Source of the DNA: Acidihalobacter prosperus
Lineage (GTDB): Bacteria; Pseudomonadota; Gammaproteobacteria; DSM-5130; Acidihalobacteraceae
Assembly (NCBI RefSeq): GCF_000754095.2
Contig: NZ_JQSG02000006.1
Location: 747,501-811,500 of the forward strand
Reading direction: 5' to 3'
DNA: 64,000 bases
Below, in pieces: positions 19,788 to 28,601 of the stretch. Each line of letters opens with the position of its first letter. Position 1 is the first letter of the stretch. The notes under the pieces are model-generated. The model was not told where the DNA came from, did no database searches, and was given only the letters and a program-made list of their open reading frames with translations. Position numbers and translations under genes: made by a program.

Positions 19788-19876
19788 GTGCAGGTTATCC
19801 TCTATGCTGAATGTGGCGGGGGGCGGCGCGATCCGGCTGGAATAAACCGCCGTGCCGCCACGTCTTACGCAACCGT

Positions 19877-19991
19877 ATACCAATGCATGACCGGGGTGAT
19901 CCCTTCCCCGTGTCTGGAGGACAACATAACCAGTGCCTTGTGCGGGCGACGCAGCGCCGGCCGGACCGGCGAGGCATTTCATACCAATGCA
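19877..19991 (+). repeat. Direct repeat pair upstream of soxB
   Basis: The 11-mer ATACCAATGCA occurs at 19877-19887 and again at 19981-19991, just before the GGAGG site of soxB (104-base offset). Whether it is a regulator site or chance is unknown. The 224-base truD-soxB space also holds a GC-rich CCGGCCGGACCGGCG palindrome. Confidence 0.45.
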
Positions 19992-20011
19992 GTGAGGAGG
20001 GTCGCAACCCC

Positions 20012-21739
20012 ATGAGTATATCGCGCCGAGAGTTCATGCAGATGATGGCCGTGGCGGGCATCGCCGGTTTCCTGAGCCCCCGCTTCGCGCAGGCCGCGGG
20101 CAAGAGCGCCGAGGATTTCTATGAAATCCCGGATTACGGCAATGTGACGCTGCTGCATTTCACGGACAGCCACGCGCAGCTCAATCCGGTGTACTGGCGC
20201 GAGCCCGATACCAATATCGGCGTCGGCTCGGCGATCGGTCGTCCGCCGCATCTGACGGGCGAGCACTTCCTCAAGTTCTACCATGAGATGGCCGGCACCC
20301 AGGACGCCTATGCCTTCGATTGCCTGGATTACACCGAGCTGGCCCAGAAATACGGCAAGATGGGCGGATTCGCCCATTTGACCAGCCTGATCAAGCGCTA
20401 TCGCGAGGAGCGCAAGGATCGCACCCTGTTGCTCGACGCCGGCGATACCTGGCAGGGGTCGGCGACCTCGTTGTGGACCAAGGGCGCGGACATGGTGGGC
20501 GCCCAGAACATCATGGGCGTCGACGCCATGGTCGGCCACTGGGAATTCACCTATGGCCAGGCGCGCGTCAAGGAGCTGGTCGAAAAGCACCTCAAGGCCG
20601 AATTCCTGGCGCAGAATGTCAACGACAGCACCTGGGGCGATCTGGTCTTCAAGCCGTACACGATCCGCGAGGTCAGCGGGCGCAAGATCGCGATCATCGG
20701 CCAGGCCTTCCCGTATACGCCGATTGCCAATCCGCGCTACATGATTCCGGACTGGACCTTCGGCATCAAGCAGGATCACATGCAGAAGATGGTCGACGAA
20801 TGCCGCCACAAGCATGCGGCCGACCTCGTCGTGCTGCTGTCGCACAATGGCGCCGACGTCGACATGAAGATGGCCGCCAACGTCAAGGGTATCGACATCA
20901 TCCTGGGTGGGCATACCCACGACATCATGGGGCCACGCCCGGTCAAGATCGGCAATACCCTGGTCATCAACACCTCGACCAACGGCAAGATCCTGGCCCG
21001 GTTCGATCTTGACGTCGGCAAGGGGCGCCTCAAGGGTTACCGTTTCCACTACATGCCGGTGTTCTCCAACATGATCAAGCCGGACGAGGAAATGGCGGCC
21101 TACATCCAGAAGGTGCGCGCGCCCTACGAGAAGAAGCTTTCCGAGCCGCTCGCCGTGACTGAAAGCCTGCTGTATCGCCGCGACAACTTCAACGGCACCT
21201 TCGATCAACTGCTGGTGCAGGCGCTGATGGAGGAAATGGATGCCGAGGCGGCGTTCTCGCCGGGGTTCCGCTGGGGCTACGCCAAGCTGCCGGGCGAGAC
21301 CATCACCTTCGACGACGTGATGGGCCAGACTGCGATCACCTATCCGCAGGTGACGATCAACGAGTACACCGGCGAAACCATCAAGATGATCATGGAAGAC
21401 GTCGGCGACAACCTGTTCAACAAGGATCCCTACTACCAGCAGGGCGGCGACATGATCCGCGTCGGCAACATCCAGTACGTGATGGACCCGAACAAGAAGA
21501 TCGGTCACCGCATCAAGGAATTGCATGTGGGCGGCAAGCCGATCTCGATGAAGAAGAAATACAAGGTGGCCGGCTGGGCCGCCGTGTCGCGTCCGGTCGA
21601 GGGCAAGCCGGTGTGGGACGTGTTCGCCGACTGGCTGCGCAAGCAGAAGCATGTGCGCGTGGACAAGGTCGACGTGCCGCGTCTCGTCGGGGTCAAGGAC
21701 AATCCCGGCATTGCCTTCCCGAAGGAGTACGGGCTCTAA
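20012..21739 (+). CDS. soxB: Thiosulfohydrolase SoxB (sulfur oxidation)
   Basis: A 575-aa periplasmic dimanganese enzyme of the 5'-nucleotidase superfamily that hydrolyses sulfate from the SoxY-bound thiosulfonate. The N-terminus MSISRREFMQMMAVAGIAGF is a twin-arginine signal (SRREF), cleaved near AQA. Metal and catalytic motifs: LLHFTDSHAQL, LLDAGDTWQGS, VGHWEFTYG (the SoxB form of the GNHEF motif), VLLSHNGADVDMK and ILGGHTHD. ATG 20012 has GAGGAGG upstream. No soxXYZA or soxCD is in the window, so the sox genes are split in this genome. Strongest evidence for sulfur-based lithotrophy. Confidence 0.96.
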   Translation: MSISRREFMQMMAVAGIAGFLSPRFAQAAGKSAEDFYEIPDYGNVTLLHFTDSHAQLNPVYWREPDTNIGVGSAIGRPPHLTGEHFLKFYHEMAGTQDAYAFDCLDYTELAQKYGKMGGFAHLTSLIKRYREERKDRTLLLDAGDTWQGSATSLWTKGADMVGAQNIMGVDAMVGHWEFTYGQARVKELVEKHLKAEFLAQNVNDSTWGDLVFKPYTIREVSGRKIAIIGQAFPYTPIANPRYMIPDWTFGIKQDHMQKMVDECRHKHAADLVVLLSHNGADVDMKMAANVKGIDIILGGHTHDIMGPRPVKIGNTLVINTSTNGKILARFDLDVGKGRLKGYRFHYMPVFSNMIKPDEEMAAYIQKVRAPYEKKLSEPLAVTESLLYRRDNFNGTFDQLLVQALMEEMDAEAAFSPGFRWGYAKLPGETITFDDVMGQTAITYPQVTINEYTGETIKMIMEDVGDNLFNKDPYYQQGGDMIRVGNIQYVMDPNKKIGHRIKELHVGGKPISMKKKYKVAGWAAVSRPVEGKPVWDVFADWLRKQKHVRVDKVDVPRLVGVKDNPGIAFPKEYGL

Positions 21740-21871
21740 GGGCGGACGCGGTCCGCAGTACCGCTGCGCCGCGGGTAGCCGCCGGCGCAGCGGAGGATGC
21801 GGCGATGTCCTCATGGCATCGCCGCTTGCCGTTTTGCCGGTCATGCCGGCCGGGTTTTCTGGAGAATCGTC

Positions 21872-22465
21872 GTGAATCGTGAAGTATCGCGCTCCTCGTT
21901 CCCGCGCGTCCTGTCGATGGCGCTGTATCTGTGGCTGGCCTGCATGGGGCTGGCGCAGGCGGCCACACCGAGCGAGCCTGCTCTGCTCCGCGAGGCGGCA
22001 GACTCGCACTGGATCGCGGAGGGACACGGCGATCGCATCATCTACGTGATTTTCGATCCCAATTGCCCCTATTGCCATCTGGTTTATGTGGATTCCCAGG
22101 CCTATCTCAAGCACTACCAGTTCCGCTGGGTGCCGGTGGCGATCTTGACGCCCACGAGTCCCGGCAAGGCGGCAGCCATGCTGGAGGCGCATGACCGCAA
22201 TGCCGCGCTCAAGGAAAACGAGCACCGTTTCGTGCGCGAGCGCGGGAAACTCGGCGGTCTCAAGCCGCTGGCGAGGATGAGCGCCAAGACACGGCGTGAG
22301 CTGGAGGTGAACAAGGCGCTGCTGACCAAGACCGGCATGGAAGTGGTGCCGCCCATCGTGTTTCTCAACAAGCATGGCAAGGCCGAAGTGATCAAGGGCG
22401 CGCCAGGCAAGTCCGCGTTCCCGACCATGCTGGGCGAGGTGGCGCCTACGCCGGCCGCCAAGTAG
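21872..22465 (+). CDS. Periplasmic DsbC/DsbG-like thiol:disulfide protein
   Basis: About 197 aa from GTG 21872 with a GGAG box; ATG 21917 is an alternative that would shorten the signal. Signal sequence ends near MGLAQA. The thioredoxin fold has YVIFDPNCPYCHLVY (redox CPYC) and the cis-Pro loop VVPPIVFLNKHGKAEV. The inserted helical segment (GKAAAMLEAHDRNAALKENEHRF) resembles the DsbG/DsbC catalytic domain, but the dimerisation domain is missing. It lies 130 bases after soxB in the same direction; a role in maintaining Sox proteins is a reasonable guess, not shown. Confidence 0.82.
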   Translation: MNREVSRSSFPRVLSMALYLWLACMGLAQAATPSEPALLREAADSHWIAEGHGDRIIYVIFDPNCPYCHLVYVDSQAYLKHYQFRWVPVAILTPTSPGKAAAMLEAHDRNAALKENEHRFVRERGKLGGLKPLARMSAKTRRELEVNKALLTKTGMEVVPPIVFLNKHGKAEVIKGAPGKSAFPTMLGEVAPTPAAK

Positions 22466-22476
22466 GGCGCCCCGCT

Positions 22477-23505
22477 TCAATCTGCCGGCAGGAGCCGCAA
22501 CGCAGCGTATGGGAAATTCAGCACCACGGAATCGCCCGCGCGCAGGCTCGCATGCCAGCGGGTCTTGTGCGCCAGGCGTATCTCCAGCGGCGCGTCCATA
22601 TCGGCGTCGCAATACAGGCGCAACCCGAGACCGTCGTTGCGAGCGCGCAGGATGCGGGCATTCAGGTACTGCCGGTCCGGCGCAGCGTTCCGGTCTCCGT
22701 TTTCCGTTACATCGATAGCGTCGGCACGCAGGGCCAGCATCACGCGTACCGACATCGGCGCCTCGGACTCGATCAGGCAGCTCAGATGCCGGTGCCCGAC
22801 GCCCACCTCGACGACCTCGGCGCCGCGTCGCAGTACGTGGCCTTCGAACAGATTGGCGTAACCCACCAGACGCGCCGCCGCGACGCTGGACGGCGCGCCG
22901 AAGACCTCGTGCGGTATCCCCTGCTGGACAATGCGACCGCGCGACAGGATCGCCATGCGATCCGCCAGCGCGGCCACCTGCGGGTCGTGTGTGACCGCCA
23001 GCGTCGGTATTTCCTGGGCGTCGATCAGTTCGATCAGTTCGCCGAGCACCTGGTCGCGCGTACTCGCATCCAGCGCCGAGGTGGGTTCGTCCAGCAGCAG
23101 TAGCTCGGGATCCCTGGCCAGCGCCCTGGCCAGGGCCACGCGCTGCTGTTGGCCGCCGGAAAGGGCGCTCGGCCACCGTTCGGCCAGATCGGCCAGCTGC
23201 ACACGTTCGAGCAGCGCCAGGGCCGCGGCACGCCGCTCAGCCCGCGAGCCGCGCCGTGCGAAGGCGACGTTTTCCCATACCCGCAGGTGTGGGAACAGCG
23301 CGTAACCCTGCGGCAGATAGCCGACCGGCCGCCGTTCCGGCGGCAGGCCACCGTAGGGCATGCCCTGGCCCGGCAGCAGGCCCGCGACGGCCTTGAGCAA
23401 CGTGCTTTTGCCAGCGCCGCTAAGCCCGAGCAGGACACAGAAACCCGTCAGCTCCAGTGAAACATCGAGGGCGACCGGGGCTTCGATACGGTAGTCGAGG
23501 CGCAT
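22477..23505 (-). CDS. Molybdate/tungstate ABC transporter ATP-binding protein
   Basis: About 342 aa. Walker A GLSGAGKSTLLKAVAG, Q-loop GYLPQGYALFPHL, signature ALSGGQQQRVALARAL, Walker B LLLLDEPTSALD and switch His in VTHDP. A C-terminal TOBE-like anion-sensing extension follows (about residues 245-342). ATG 23505 is one base after the permease stop. The neighbouring permease, binding protein and ModE-like regulator support molybdate or tungstate as substrate. Symbol withheld because ModC, WtpC and TupC cannot be told apart here. Confidence 0.88.
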   Translation of the reverse strand: MRLDYRIEAPVALDVSLELTGFCVLLGLSGAGKSTLLKAVAGLLPGQGMPYGGLPPERRPVGYLPQGYALFPHLRVWENVAFARRGSRAERRAAALALLERVQLADLAERWPSALSGGQQQRVALARALARDPELLLLDEPTSALDASTRDQVLGELIELIDAQEIPTLAVTHDPQVAALADRMAILSRGRIVQQGIPHEVFGAPSSVAAARLVGYANLFEGHVLRRGAEVVEVGVGHRHLSCLIESEAPMSVRVMLALRADAIDVTENGDRNAAPDRQYLNARILRARNDGLGLRLYCDADMDAPLEIRLAHKTRWHASLRAGDSVVLNFPYAALRLLPAD

Positions 23506-23506
23506 A

Positions 23507-24277
23507 TCAGGCCTGTGCCGTGCCGTGCCGTCGGGAGAGCAGGCCCAGCAGCAGCGGGACCGGCATGGCGATGAGGAAGAACAGCCATAGCAGCGGATAG
23601 ACCGCGGGCAGGCCATAGTCCTGCAGGTTGACCCACAGCTTTACGGGGATGCCTTGCGGGAAATAGGCCACGATCAGTACCACGCCGAACTCGCCGAGCG
23701 CGCGCACCCAGGCCAGCGCAGCGCCTGCCGCCAAGCCGAGTCTGGCCAGCGGCAGGGTGACGGTCACGAAGCATTGCCAGCGCGTTTTGCCGAGCGTGAG
23801 GGCGACCTGTTCGAGTTCGCCGGGCACGGCCTCGAAGGCCGCGCGGGCAGCGACGATATAGTACGGTGCGGCGCTGTAAACCTGGGCAAGCACGAAGGCG
23901 TAGGCCGTATTGGTGAGCTCGATGCCCAGATGCTCAAGCGGTTCGCCGGCCCAGCCGTAGGGTCCGTATAGGGCACTGAGCAAGATGCCCATGGCCAGCG
24001 GCGGCGTCAGTAGAGGCATGAGGAGCAGCAGCTCGGCCAGCCATTTGCCGCGAAACCTGCCGCGTGCGAGCCAATACGCGACCGGCGTGCCGAATGCGAC
24101 GATGATGGCGAGCGCGGCGGAGGTGTAGCCGAGCGACACCCGGATCGCTTCGAGATCACCGGACTCCAGCCCGAAATGAGTCCACTGGGTGGCCTGCACC
24201 AGGCCGGCGAGCGGCAACGTCAACCAGGCCAGCCCGAGCGCGCCGCTGACGGCGAGAAGCGATCGCGGTGGCGTCAC
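23507..24277 (-). CDS. Molybdate/tungstate ABC transporter permease
   Basis: A 256-aa BPD-type permease with about six hydrophobic helices. The cytoplasmic coupling loop reads VPGELEQVALTLGKTRWQCFVTVTLPLARLGLAAG (EAA motif region). Overlaps the upstream binding-protein gene by four bases (ATGA) and runs directly into the ATPase gene. Family resemblance is to the ModB/WtpB group; exact anion not determinable. Confidence 0.88.
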   Translation of the reverse strand: MTPPRSLLAVSGALGLAWLTLPLAGLVQATQWTHFGLESGDLEAIRVSLGYTSAALAIIVAFGTPVAYWLARGRFRGKWLAELLLLMPLLTPPLAMGILLSALYGPYGWAGEPLEHLGIELTNTAYAFVLAQVYSAAPYYIVAARAAFEAVPGELEQVALTLGKTRWQCFVTVTLPLARLGLAAGAALAWVRALGEFGVVLIVAYFPQGIPVKLWVNLQDYGLPAVYPLLWLFFLIAMPVPLLLGLLSRRHGTAQA

Positions 24278-25182
24278 GAAAGCGGCTTGCCGCTCGGCGG
24301 GCTGTAGCCGGTCTCGCGGAACAGGGCCTGTGCCGGTCGGGAGCGCAGGAAATTCACGAACGCGCGGGCCAGGTCCGGGTGCCGGGCCTTGTCGAGTACG
24401 GCGGCATAGAAGACCAGTGGCTGTGGCTTGACCTCGACGGACTTGCCGCCGGTGTCGATGCGAAAGCCCGCGCGATCGTACCCGTCATGCTGATAGGCCG
24501 GTTCGCCCAGATTGATCTGGTCGGGGAGCGATATGTAGGGGAGGTGGTGCGAGCGCATCGCGCTAAGGTAGCCGACCACGGCGTCGATCTGTCCCGATTC
24601 CAAACGGCTGAGCAATGAAGCCTCCGTGAATATCTGGCGTGGATTGCGCAGCGGTCCCAGGATGCGCTGCACGAGCGCCGGGCGGTGATAGTAGCGCGCC
24701 GCGAGCTGGAAGCTGAGGATCACATTCCGACCCTGCGGGTCGGTTGCCGGGTCGGTGCGTCCGAGGCGTAGACCAGGGCTTTCGAGCACCTGGTACCACG
24801 GGATGTCGCCCTTTGCCGCACGGGCGAAGGCGGCTGCGAAACGCGATTTCGGGCTGTAGGCGATGGCCATTTGCGTACTGGCGACCGGGATCGCGCGCCG
24901 GACCAGCCCCTTTTCGATCAACAGGCGCATCGGACCGGGCGTGACCGAAACGAAGACATCGGGTCGCAGGCGGCCTGCCGCGATCAGCCGTGCCAGCGCC
25001 CACGCGCCCTGTCCGATCCCGCGCACCTGGGCTTCGCGCGCGTGTTCGAAGGCCGGACTGATATGCCGATCCATGACCACGCCCATCGAGCCGGCGTAGG
25101 CGACGGTCAGTTTCGGTGCGGCGTGGGCCGACGCGGCGGCCAACAGTAGCGCGAGTGGCAATACGATGAGCGGGAGGCGCAT
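24274..25182 (-). CDS. Molybdate/tungstate ABC transporter substrate-binding protein (WtpA/ModA-like)
   Basis: A 302-aa periplasmic binding protein with a cleavable signal (MRLPLIVLPLALLLAAASAHA). The start of the mature chain LTVAYAGSMGVVM and the GRTDPATDPQGRNVILSFQLAARYY segment resemble the WtpA-type oxyanion binders, where this region contributes to ligand and hinge contacts. First gene of the transporter operon, about 106 bases after modE, with ModE-like sites in between. Confidence 0.86.
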   Translation of the reverse strand: MRLPLIVLPLALLLAAASAHAAPKLTVAYAGSMGVVMDRHISPAFEHAREAQVRGIGQGAWALARLIAAGRLRPDVFVSVTPGPMRLLIEKGLVRRAIPVASTQMAIAYSPKSRFAAAFARAAKGDIPWYQVLESPGLRLGRTDPATDPQGRNVILSFQLAARYYHRPALVQRILGPLRNPRQIFTEASLLSRLESGQIDAVVGYLSAMRSHHLPYISLPDQINLGEPAYQHDGYDRAGFRIDTGGKSVEVKPQPLVFYAAVLDKARHPDLARAFVNFLRSRPAQALFRETGYSPPSGKPLS

Positions 25183-25209
25183 GCGGTCTCCAAGGTGAAC
25201 GAGGCGTTA

Positions 25210-25258
25210 TATCCGTTCGGATACATGGGGTGCGAAATATATCATCGGATACAGCGAT
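25210..25258 (-). promoter_or_regulatory. Operator region upstream of molybdate/tungstate transporter
   Basis: TATCCG-TT-CGGATA is a perfect 14-bp palindrome at 25210-25223. At 25232-25258, read on the minus strand, ATCGCTGTATC and TATATTTCGC half-sites resemble the ModE consensus (ATCGCTATATA-N6/7-TATATAACGAT) imperfectly. The 9-mer TCGGATACA recurs 28 bases apart (25217, 25245). Control by the ModE protein just upstream is the obvious hypothesis. Confidence 0.55.
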
Positions 25259-25288
25259 GGTCATCCCATGCAGACGGAGAAGGGGGGG

Positions 25289-25644
25289 CTATTCGGGGTC
25301 GGCGGGATGGGCGAGGCGGGCTTCGATGTACGCGATATCGTCCGCGACTGCTGCCATGGCTCTGCGCTCCATGGTGCGGTAGCGCCGCAGAATTTCACGG
25401 CCGAGCGGGGTCAGATTGGCGCCGCCTCCGCCGCTTCCGCCGGTAGCGGTATCGACCAGAGGCGCGCGGAAGCTCCGGTTCATGGTGTCCATCAACACCC
25501 AGGCGCGTCGGTAGGACATCGACATGCGGCGCGCGGCGGCGGAGATGGAGCCGGTGGCCTCGATCGCCTCGAGCAGGTCGGCCTTGCCGGGGCCCAGGGC
25601 GATGACCGAGCCGAGGAGGATGCGCACCCGCGGCCCTTGGGTGG

Positions 25645-25648
<4 letters not shown>
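25289..25648 (-). CDS. ModE-type winged-helix regulator, N-terminal domain only
   Basis: About 119 aa. The LysR-like winged helix of ModE is clear: [39 protein letters not shown], then [25 protein letters not shown] with the glycine-rich wing. The C-terminal Mop (molybdate-binding) domains of E. coli ModE are missing, so ligand sensing must differ or be absent. It overlaps the argF end by four bases (ATGA) and precedes the oxyanion transporter. Single-domain ModE proteins are common; the coupling to argF is not. Confidence 0.86.
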
Positions 25649-26558
<910 letters not shown>

Positions 26559-26562
<4 letters not shown>

Positions 26563-27755
26563 GCCTGCTGTGCCTCCAGGGGCTGGGCGAGGAAGTCCTC
26601 GATCAGCCGGCCGAGGGTTTCGATCAGGAGGTCCGCCTGGGCATCGTCGGTGACCAGCGGCGGCAGCAGCCGTATCACGTTGCCGGCGGTGACGTTGATC
26701 AGCAGCCGCAGGTCCAGTGCCTGCTGCTGGAGGGCGCCGCAGGGGCGATCGAGTTCAATGCCGATCAGCAATCCCTTGCCGCGCACCTCGACGACGCCGT
26801 CGCGGCCCTGCAGTCGTTGACGCAGGGCTTCGAGCAGCCGCGTGCCCAGGGATGCGGCGCGCTCGACCAGTCCGTTGGATTCGATCGTGTCGATCACGGC
26901 GCCGGCTGCGCGGCAGGCCAGCGGGTTGCCGCCGAAAGTCGAGCCGTGATTGCCGGGGCCGAGCACATCCGCCGCCTGCCCGCGGGCGAGGCAGGCGCCG
27001 ATCGGCACGCCGTTGCCCAGCGCCTTGGCGAGGGTCATGACGTCCGGGCGTATGCCGCTGAGCTGATGCGCGAACCAGCGGCCGGCGCGGCCCATGCCGG
27101 TCTGGATTTCGTCGAGCATCAACAGCCAGCCGAATTCGTCGCACAGCGCGCGCAGGTCGGGCAGATAGTCGTCCGGCGGTATGCGGATGCCGCCTTCGCC
27201 TTGAATGGGTTCGACCAGTATCGCCACCACGTTGGGGCGATTGGCCGCGATGGTGCGCAGCGCCTCGATGTCGCCATAGGGGGCGCGCACGAAACCGCGC
27301 ACCAGCGGTTCGAAGCCGGCCTGCACCTTGCGGTTGCCGGTGGCCGAAAGCGTTGCGAGCGTGCGCCCGTGGAAGCTGTTTTCCATGACCACGATTTCGG
27401 GTAGATCGATGCCGCGCTGGTGACCGTGCAGGCGCGCGAGCTTGATCGCCGCTTCGTTGGCCTCGGCCCCCGAATTGCCGAAAAACACCCGGTCCATGCG
27501 CGCGAGCGCGCACAGGCGGTCGCCGAGGCGTTCCTGCAGGGGAATATGGTAGAGATTCGAGGTATGCAGCAGGCAGGCGGCCTGTTCCGCCAGCGCGGCG
27601 GCGACCGCGGGATGCGCGTGGCCGAGACCGCAGACCGCGATGCCCGAGAGGGCGTCCAGATACGCGTCGCCCTTGTCGTCGTACAACCAGGCGCCTTCGC
27701 CGCGTACGAAGCTGACAGGGAGCCGCGCATAGGTGTGCATCAATGAGTCACTCAT
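26559..27755 (-). CDS. argD: Acetylornithine aminotransferase
   Basis: About 398-aa class III PLP aminotransferase that makes N-acetylornithine; may also act in lysine synthesis. [69 protein letters not shown], the [14 protein letters not shown] Asp, and the PLP lysine in [14 protein letters not shown] are in family order. ATG 27755 is taken; ATG 27770 abuts the T-tract of a hairpin and has no ribosome-binding site. The leader carries a terminator-like stem (see 27771-27799). Confidence 0.93.
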
Positions 27756-27770
27756 GGTATTGGCCGCCAT

Positions 27771-27799
27771 AAACGAAAACGGCAGCGCTCGGGCTGCCG
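27771..27799 (-). terminator. Terminator-like hairpin in the argD leader
   Basis: On the minus strand CGGCAGC and GCTGCCG pair around a 6-base loop, followed by TTTTCGTTT. It stands only 16 bases before the argD start codon and downstream of a possible -10 (TAATAAT, 27815-27809), so it may act as an attenuator rather than a simple end signal. Confidence 0.6.
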
Positions 27800-27830
27800 G
27801 TCAGGCCGATTATTAAGCACCCGCCGCCGA

Positions 27831-27868
27831 AATAAAAGCCCCTGCCCGGCGTGTGGCCGGGCAGGGGC
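27831..27868 (-). terminator. Intrinsic terminator of sodB
   Basis: A 13-bp perfect stem GCCCCTGCCCGGC/GCCGGGCAGGGGC (27838-27850 with 27856-27868), followed on the minus strand by TTTTATTT. It begins eight bases after the sodB stop. Confidence 0.92.
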
Positions 27869-27875
27869 GGTTGGA

Positions 27876-28457
27876 TCAGGCGCCGAAGTTTTCCGCGACG
27901 AAGGACCAGTTGACCAGACTCCACCAACCCTCCAGGTATTTCGGGCGGGCATTGCGGTAGTCGATGTAATAGGCGTGTTCCCAGACGTCCACGGTCAGCA
28001 GCGGGGTCAGGCCGTCGCGCAGCGGGTTGGCTGCATTGCCGGTGTTGACGATTTCGAGACCGCCGGCGGAATTTTTCACCAGCCAGGTCCAACCGGAACC
28101 GAAGTTGGTGGCGGCGGACTGGCTGAATTTTTCCTTGAGTTCCGCCAGGCTGCCGAAGGCCTGAGTAATGGCCTCGGCCAGCGCGCCCTCGGGTTCGCCG
28201 CCCTTGGGCGACATGCCGTTGAAATAGAAGGTGTGGTTCCACACCTGGGCGGCGTTGTTGAAGATGCCGCCGGCAGGCGCCTTGCGAATGATGTCTTCGA
28301 GGCTGGCGTTCTCGAAATCGGTGCCGGGCACGAGCTTGTTGAGGTTGGCGACGTAGGTGGCGTGGTGCTTGTCGTGATGGAACTCGAGCGTCTCGGCCGA
28401 AATGTGGGGGGCCAGTGCGTCCTTGGCATAGGGAAGGGGCGGCAGTTCGAAGGCCAT
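27876..28457 (-). CDS. sodB: Superoxide dismutase, iron type
   Basis: A 193-aa Fe/Mn-family enzyme that dismutates superoxide in the cytoplasm. Metal ligands are visible: His in LEFHHDKHHATYV, His in NNAAQVWNHTFYF, and Asp/His in VDVWEHAYYIDYRN. The Gln in NNAAQVWNH is the second-sphere residue typical of iron enzymes, hence sodB rather than sodA. Starts ATG 28457 with GGAGAAACC in front, has its own terminator, and is divergent from asnO. Confidence 0.95.
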   Translation of the reverse strand: MAFELPPLPYAKDALAPHISAETLEFHHDKHHATYVANLNKLVPGTDFENASLEDIIRKAPAGGIFNNAAQVWNHTFYFNGMSPKGGEPEGALAEAITQAFGSLAELKEKFSQSAATNFGSGWTWLVKNSAGGLEIVNTGNAANPLRDGLTPLLTVDVWEHAYYIDYRNARPKYLEGWWSLVNWSFVAENFGA

Positions 28458-28601
28458 GCGGTTTCTCCTTTGGGTTGTCGGGGGTTTTCGCGTGGGCAGG
28501 CACGTCGCCCGGCCCGACGATGGGGATGAGGTTGCCTAACATAGGCCAGGCCGGTCGGACATGCAATAATGCCCCGCCTTCGAACAGCCGATGAGGACGC
28601 T

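Noticed and set aside
19979-23176. A very long minus-strand open frame of about 1,065 codons opposite soxB and its neighbours
   Set aside because: It is the antisense of soxB, the Dsb-like gene and part of the transporter ATPase, with a composition typical of GC-rich shadows and no recognisable domains.
22477-25182. Naming the transporter modABC or tupABC
   Set aside because: Binding-protein motifs suit the WtpA/ModA group, but molybdate and tungstate cannot be separated by sequence alone, so no symbol was given.
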